DNA of 11,359 nucleotides, taken from an uncultured Spartobacteria bacterium. GTDB lineage: Bacteria; Verrucomicrobiota; Verrucomicrobiae; Chthoniobacterales; UBA6821. The notes under the pieces are model-generated. The model saw only the letters and a program-made list of their open reading frames with translations, did not search any database and was not told the DNA's origin. The translations under genes were made by a program, and so were the position numbers. The DNA is taken from NCBI GenBank assembly GCA_903919105.1, contig CAIXGT010000005.1:1-11359 (forward strand). The letters are read 5' to 3'. Position 1 is the first letter of the stretch. Each line of letters opens with the position of its first letter. This document shows positions 9,383 through 11,359 of the stretch, one piece after another.

Positions 9383-10345
9383 ATGATGACCTCTATCCCC
9401 CCTTCGATTCGTGAGCGGTTGGGTCAGGAAAAGACGGGCCGGCGCCTGGAACTTCAGGAACGGCTTAAGAAGCGGAAGATTGCCCAAGGACTCGGCCTTT
9501 TCGCCCTAGAGCGTTTCATCTCGGTGAACGCCTGCGTCAGCGGAATCATTTCACTTTGCGGGATGAGGGAAAGGGGGTTGCGAAACATCCTCGATCTGCG
9601 CGTTGAGGAGCACGAGGTTATCCTCCCGACGCTGCCCGTTGCTTTCCAGGGATTCAGGATTATGCAGTTAGCCGACCTACACTGTGATCTTAATGCCAGC
9701 ATGATAGAGCGGATCAGGGAAGTCATGCTCACCATCCCGCACGATGCCGTCCTGCTGACCGGAGATTACCACAACAAAGTCTCGAAGCCTTTCGATCGTT
9801 CCCTCGACGAAATGCTCCGGATGATTCCCCATCTTCACCCTCTCCGATTTGCCACTCTCGGGAACCATGACTTTCTGGAAAAGGTGGAGCCTCTCGAGGC
9901 GGCGGGACTTCCCTTCCTGCTGAACGAATCAGCCGCTATTGAGCGTGATGGCTCACGCCTCTGGATCTGCGGAATTGATGATCCCCACTTCTTCCTGACC
10001 CATGATTTGGCGAAAGCCCGTGCCGGAGTCCCCGCAGGCGAGATCAGTATCCTGCTCTCGCACTCGCCAGAGACCTACCGGGAGGCAGCCTCGCTAGGCT
10101 ATGATCTTCAGTTAAGCGGCCACACTCACGGAGGTCAGATCTGCGCTCCGGGAGGCATTCCCATATACCGGAATGCCCCAGGCTGCCGAAGGGAACACCT
10201 TTCGGGCTCCTGGAGGGAGGGGAAGATGATCGGGTATACTTCGCGGGGCACGGGATCTGCGGGTGTGGCCGCACGCTTCCATTGCCCCCCCGAAATAACG
10301 ATCCACACCCTGCGCTCTTCCCCATTGACCGCAGGACAGGGCTGA
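9383..10345 (+). CDS. Calcineurin-like metallophosphoesterase (YkuE/YaeI-type)
   Basis: This is a two-metal phosphoesterase of 320 residues. All core ligands are visible: DLH (98-100), GDY (127-129), GNHD (160-163), LSHSPE with His227, and GHTHGGQ (246-252) with His247 and His249. The C-terminal SRGTGSAGVAARFHCPPEITIHTL pattern (read in parts: SRGTGS, ARFHCPPEI) is characteristic of the YkuE/YaeI branch, which includes membrane-associated lipid or nucleotide-lipid phosphoesterases. About 90 residues precede the catalytic domain: a charged segment (1-34) and a moderately hydrophobic stretch (35-60) that may associate with the membrane but is not a clear signal peptide or Tat motif. Two consecutive ATG codons (9383, 9386) are both possible starts. 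The substrate is unknown; a lipid-A-type UDP-diacylglucosamine hydrolase role is only one possibility. The next gene begins 15 nt downstream, so they probably share a transcript. Confidence 0.92.
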   Translation: MMTSIPPSIRERLGQEKTGRRLELQERLKKRKIAQGLGLFALERFISVNACVSGIISLCGMRERGLRNILDLRVEEHEVILPTLPVAFQGFRIMQLADLHCDLNASMIERIREVMLTIPHDAVLLTGDYHNKVSKPFDRSLDEMLRMIPHLHPLRFATLGNHDFLEKVEPLEAAGLPFLLNESAAIERDGSRLWICGIDDPHFFLTHDLAKARAGVPAGEISILLSHSPETYREAASLGYDLQLSGHTHGGQICAPGGIPIYRNAPGCRREHLSGSWREGKMIGYTSRGTGSAGVAARFHCPPEITIHTLRSSPLTAGQG

Positions 10346-10360
10346 TTTTGAATTCAAGTC

Positions 10361-11359
10361 GTGAACTTAGCCCCCAACAAGACCCCTCACGCCACTTTCT
10401 TTCTTGCGACCATCGTGTCCCTCCTCTGGGTGACGGTTACAATAGCCCAGGATTTACCTATCCCACCAAACGCCACTGCGATTCTCAAGGAGTTGGATAA
10501 AATCGACCAAGGGGCCAAGGCGAATGAAAACAGCCGCCGTAGCGCCGCGATCTCCCAAATTCAGGTAGCGGCTAATTCCGGTTCTGCCGCCGTAGATTTA
10601 TACCTCAGGTCGCTGGAGAACACAAAATACCTTGAGAGCCATCAGGACTATGTGGACTGGAGCCGCAAAAACCAGGAACTGCTCCACAGCCTCTCCTTCC
10701 AGAATGCCGCCCAACTCCAGATGCGCTATCTGGCGATGGCGCTCCAGCGGGATGAGAAGCATGATGCCTTTGCCCAGATTCCAGAATGCCTCGCCTACCT
10801 GGAGACCTTGGCCTTGCAGAAGTCCCTGAGGCCGGCAGGTGCGTCTTCATCTTCCCAAATACAGAACCAGAAAACACCTATCAAAACCATTTCGACCGAC
10901 AAACCCCGCCCTGAGGCGCTTGCTCTAATCAATCAACCGATCGACAAATCAAGCGTAGTTCAATGGCTTCAGATTTCAGATCTACTCCCGGACACTGATT
11001 TCGAGCCCTCTGCTGGGAATTACCAGTCCATCATGGAGAAGAATATCCGTGGCTCCCTCAGGGCCAAGAACGATGCGCGAATCTTCCAGACATGGGATAT
11101 GCAAATAGCCATGGAAACGGCGACCGCCACGGAGAGCAATTCCAAGCAGCAGGCCGATGCCTTCAACCAGACCCGCCTTCCTGACCTCCTCTTCCACAAG
11201 GCTCAGGACACTAGCGCCATCGGCCAACCCAACCGGGCCCTAGGCGAGGTCATGGTGCTGGTGAGAAACTATCCAGCCAACCCCTCGATGCAGGACTGGA
11301 TCACAAAGGCGCGGGGCCTCCTCACCAATCCCCCTGTCCCGCTCACCGCCGTTGCACCC
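10361..11359 (+). CDS. Exported alpha-helical protein, function unknown (partial, C-terminus beyond window)
   Basis: The frame is open from a TGA at 10349 to the right edge, giving 333 codons without a stop. The GTG at 10361 is the only plausible early start and gives a typical signal peptide: Lys in the n-region, hydrophobic core ATFFLATIVSLLWVTVTIA, and likely cleavage after TIA or IAQ near residue 29-30. The mature part has helix-rich segments (about 38-155), a Ser/Gln/Lys/Thr/Pro-rich linker (about 156-185), and a second helical segment (about 195-325) with WDMQIAME, RLPDLLFHKAQDTSAIGQPNRALGEVMVLVRNYPANPSM, read in parts. The IGQPNRAL...LVRNYPANPSMQDWI region resembles a helical-repeat (TPR-like) packing, but I cannot name a family. 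Located 15 nt after the metallophosphoesterase; together they suggest an envelope-related pair. Existence is well supported by codon structure and the signal peptide; function is not. Confidence 0.8.
   Translation, partial: MNLAPNKTPHATFFLATIVSLLWVTVTIAQDLPIPPNATAILKELDKIDQGAKANENSRRSAAISQIQVAANSGSAAVDLYLRSLENTKYLESHQDYVDWSRKNQELLHSLSFQNAAQLQMRYLAMALQRDEKHDAFAQIPECLAYLETLALQKSLRPAGASSSSQIQNQKTPIKTISTDKPRPEALALINQPIDKSSVVQWLQISDLLPDTDFEPSAGNYQSIMEKNIRGSLRAKNDARIFQTWDMQIAMETATATESNSKQQADAFNQTRLPDLLFHKAQDTSAIGQPNRALGEVMVLVRNYPANPSMQDWITKARGLLTNPPVPLTAVAP

Overview
The window reads as an ordinary chromosomal stretch of a Gram-negative-type bacterium with moderately high GC. Dense genes, few clear Shine-Dalgarno sequences, and the style of the E1 alpha, ArgD and metallophosphoesterase proteins make me lean to the Verrucomicrobiota. 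That is recollection of protein style, not a computed placement. I see no tRNA, rRNA, CRISPR array, phage gene or transposase gene.

Left part, minus strand (1-3619). Five codirectional genes read leftward: a YggS/PLPBP-type PLP-binding protein, two small uncharacterised proteins that are each a coiled coil with a C-terminal membrane anchor, then the alpha and beta subunits of a two-subunit thiamine-diphosphate 2-oxoacid dehydrogenase (E1). The beta gene runs off the left edge. Some gaps are tight (15 and 22 nt), others wider (63 and 82 nt), so one transcript is plausible but not shown. The E2 and E3 partners are not in the window.

Middle, plus strand (3667-5609). A LysR-type regulator is divergent from the PLPBP gene across 47 bp that hold a candidate LysR-type box. 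Downstream lies a secreted NodB-type polysaccharide deacetylase with a long Ser/Thr/Pro-rich linker. It converges on argD.

Right-centre, minus strand (5777-9170). ligA (NAD-dependent DNA ligase) lies upstream of argD (acetylornithine aminotransferase). Right end, plus strand (9383-11359): a calcineurin-type metallophosphoesterase, followed after 15 nt by a signal-peptide-bearing protein of unknown function that runs off the right edge.

The most unusual content is non-coding. Two intergenic elements, at 5612-5760 and 7026-7128, have unrelated sequences but the same plan: two 27-nt inverted arms, with each arm region carrying three degenerate 8-bp tandem units, around a non-repeated centre. 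The first is flanked by identical 9-bp direct repeats; the second supplies the ligA stop codon. They look like small non-autonomous dispersed repeats or structured terminators. The other lead worth pursuing is the pair of tail-anchored coiled-coil proteins. I found no convincing new multi-gene system.
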